15,971 bases of DNA from Deltaproteobacteria bacterium. Lineage in GTDB: Bacteria > Desulfobacterota > BSN033 > UBA1163. Below, in pieces: positions 15,874 to 15,971 of the stretch; the first letter of the stretch is position 1; each line of letters starts with the position of its first letter. The stretch spans positions 1-15,971 of the forward strand of contig VGRU01000056.1 in the NCBI GenBank assembly GCA_016875255.1. Direction: 5' to 3'. The position numbers and the translations under genes were made by a program. The notes under the pieces were generated by a model. The model had not been told where the DNA came from and did no database searches. It saw only the letters and a list, made by a program, of their open reading frames with translations.

Positions 15874-15925
15874 TCAATTGGAATGTGGATCGTAGAGTGT
15901 GGTTAGTGGAAAATGAATTTTAAAT

Positions 15926-15960
15926 TCCACCTTCCACCTTCTACCTTCTACTTTCCACCC
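15926..15960. repeat. CCACCTTC-type low-complexity tract upstream of atpD
   Basis: A pyrimidine-rich run of TCCACCT / TCTACCT units. A short related purine-strand tract (TAGGTAGAAGGTAGGG) occurs at 2011-2026 after lpdA. Its position suggests that the spacer between atpD and the next atp gene upstream is also expanded by repeats, but that gene is outside the window. Confidence 0.5.
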
Positions 15961-15971
15961 TCTTATTTCTT

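Overview
The window looks like a chromosomal segment of an anaerobic bacterium of moderate GC content, most likely a deltaproteobacterial (Desulfobacterota-type) lineage. This is inference from protein flavour and from the kinds of dispersed intergenic hairpins, not from a marker gene. The genes are a mixture of central metabolism, F-type ATP synthase, lipoproteins and a two-component fragment. Strand switches often (+, -, +, -, +, -), so it is not one operon, and several spacers hold palindromic or low-complexity repeats.

Layout. 49-580: a REP-associated tyrosine transposase (RAYT) framed by two inverted copies of a short palindrome. 611-3094: dihydrolipoyl dehydrogenase and lipoyl synthase, separated by a double-hairpin repeat. 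3153-4721: a patatin-like phospholipase with a lipoprotein signal and a small multi-helix membrane protein. 4743-7149 (minus strand): a PAS-PAS-GAF protein ending in a four-cysteine module, and upstream of it a truncated hybrid histidine kinase that looks like a pseudogene. 7150-7463: a gene-free stretch with decayed mobile-element-like palindromes. 7464-10178: the most striking gene, one 904-residue frame joining an aminomethyltransferase (GcvT, glycine cleavage T-protein) to a serine hydroxymethyltransferase (SHMT)-like domain. 10408-10965: a small lipoprotein behind a good sigma-70-type promoter. 11018-11671 (minus): a YhhN/lysoplasmalogenase-family membrane protein with its own terminator. 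11946-13712: GTP-type PEP carboxykinase. 13716-15861 (minus): the end of an ATP synthase operon, atpD then atpC, with an unusual 334-bp spacer that is largely one long imperfect inverted repeat.

How the genes may work together. Lpd (the L-protein), LipA (which makes the lipoyl group carried by the H-protein) and the GcvT-SHMT fusion all belong to glycine/serine/one-carbon metabolism. The fusion would put the enzyme that makes or uses methylene-tetrahydrofolate on the glycine cleavage side next to the enzyme that uses or makes it on the serine side. Run forward this couples two glycines to serine + CO2 + NH3; run in reverse it fits the reductive glycine pathway. GcvH and GcvP are not in the window, so the direction cannot be decided here. 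PEP carboxykinase then links C4 acids and PEP. No rRNA, tRNA, CRISPR array or recognisable riboswitch was seen.
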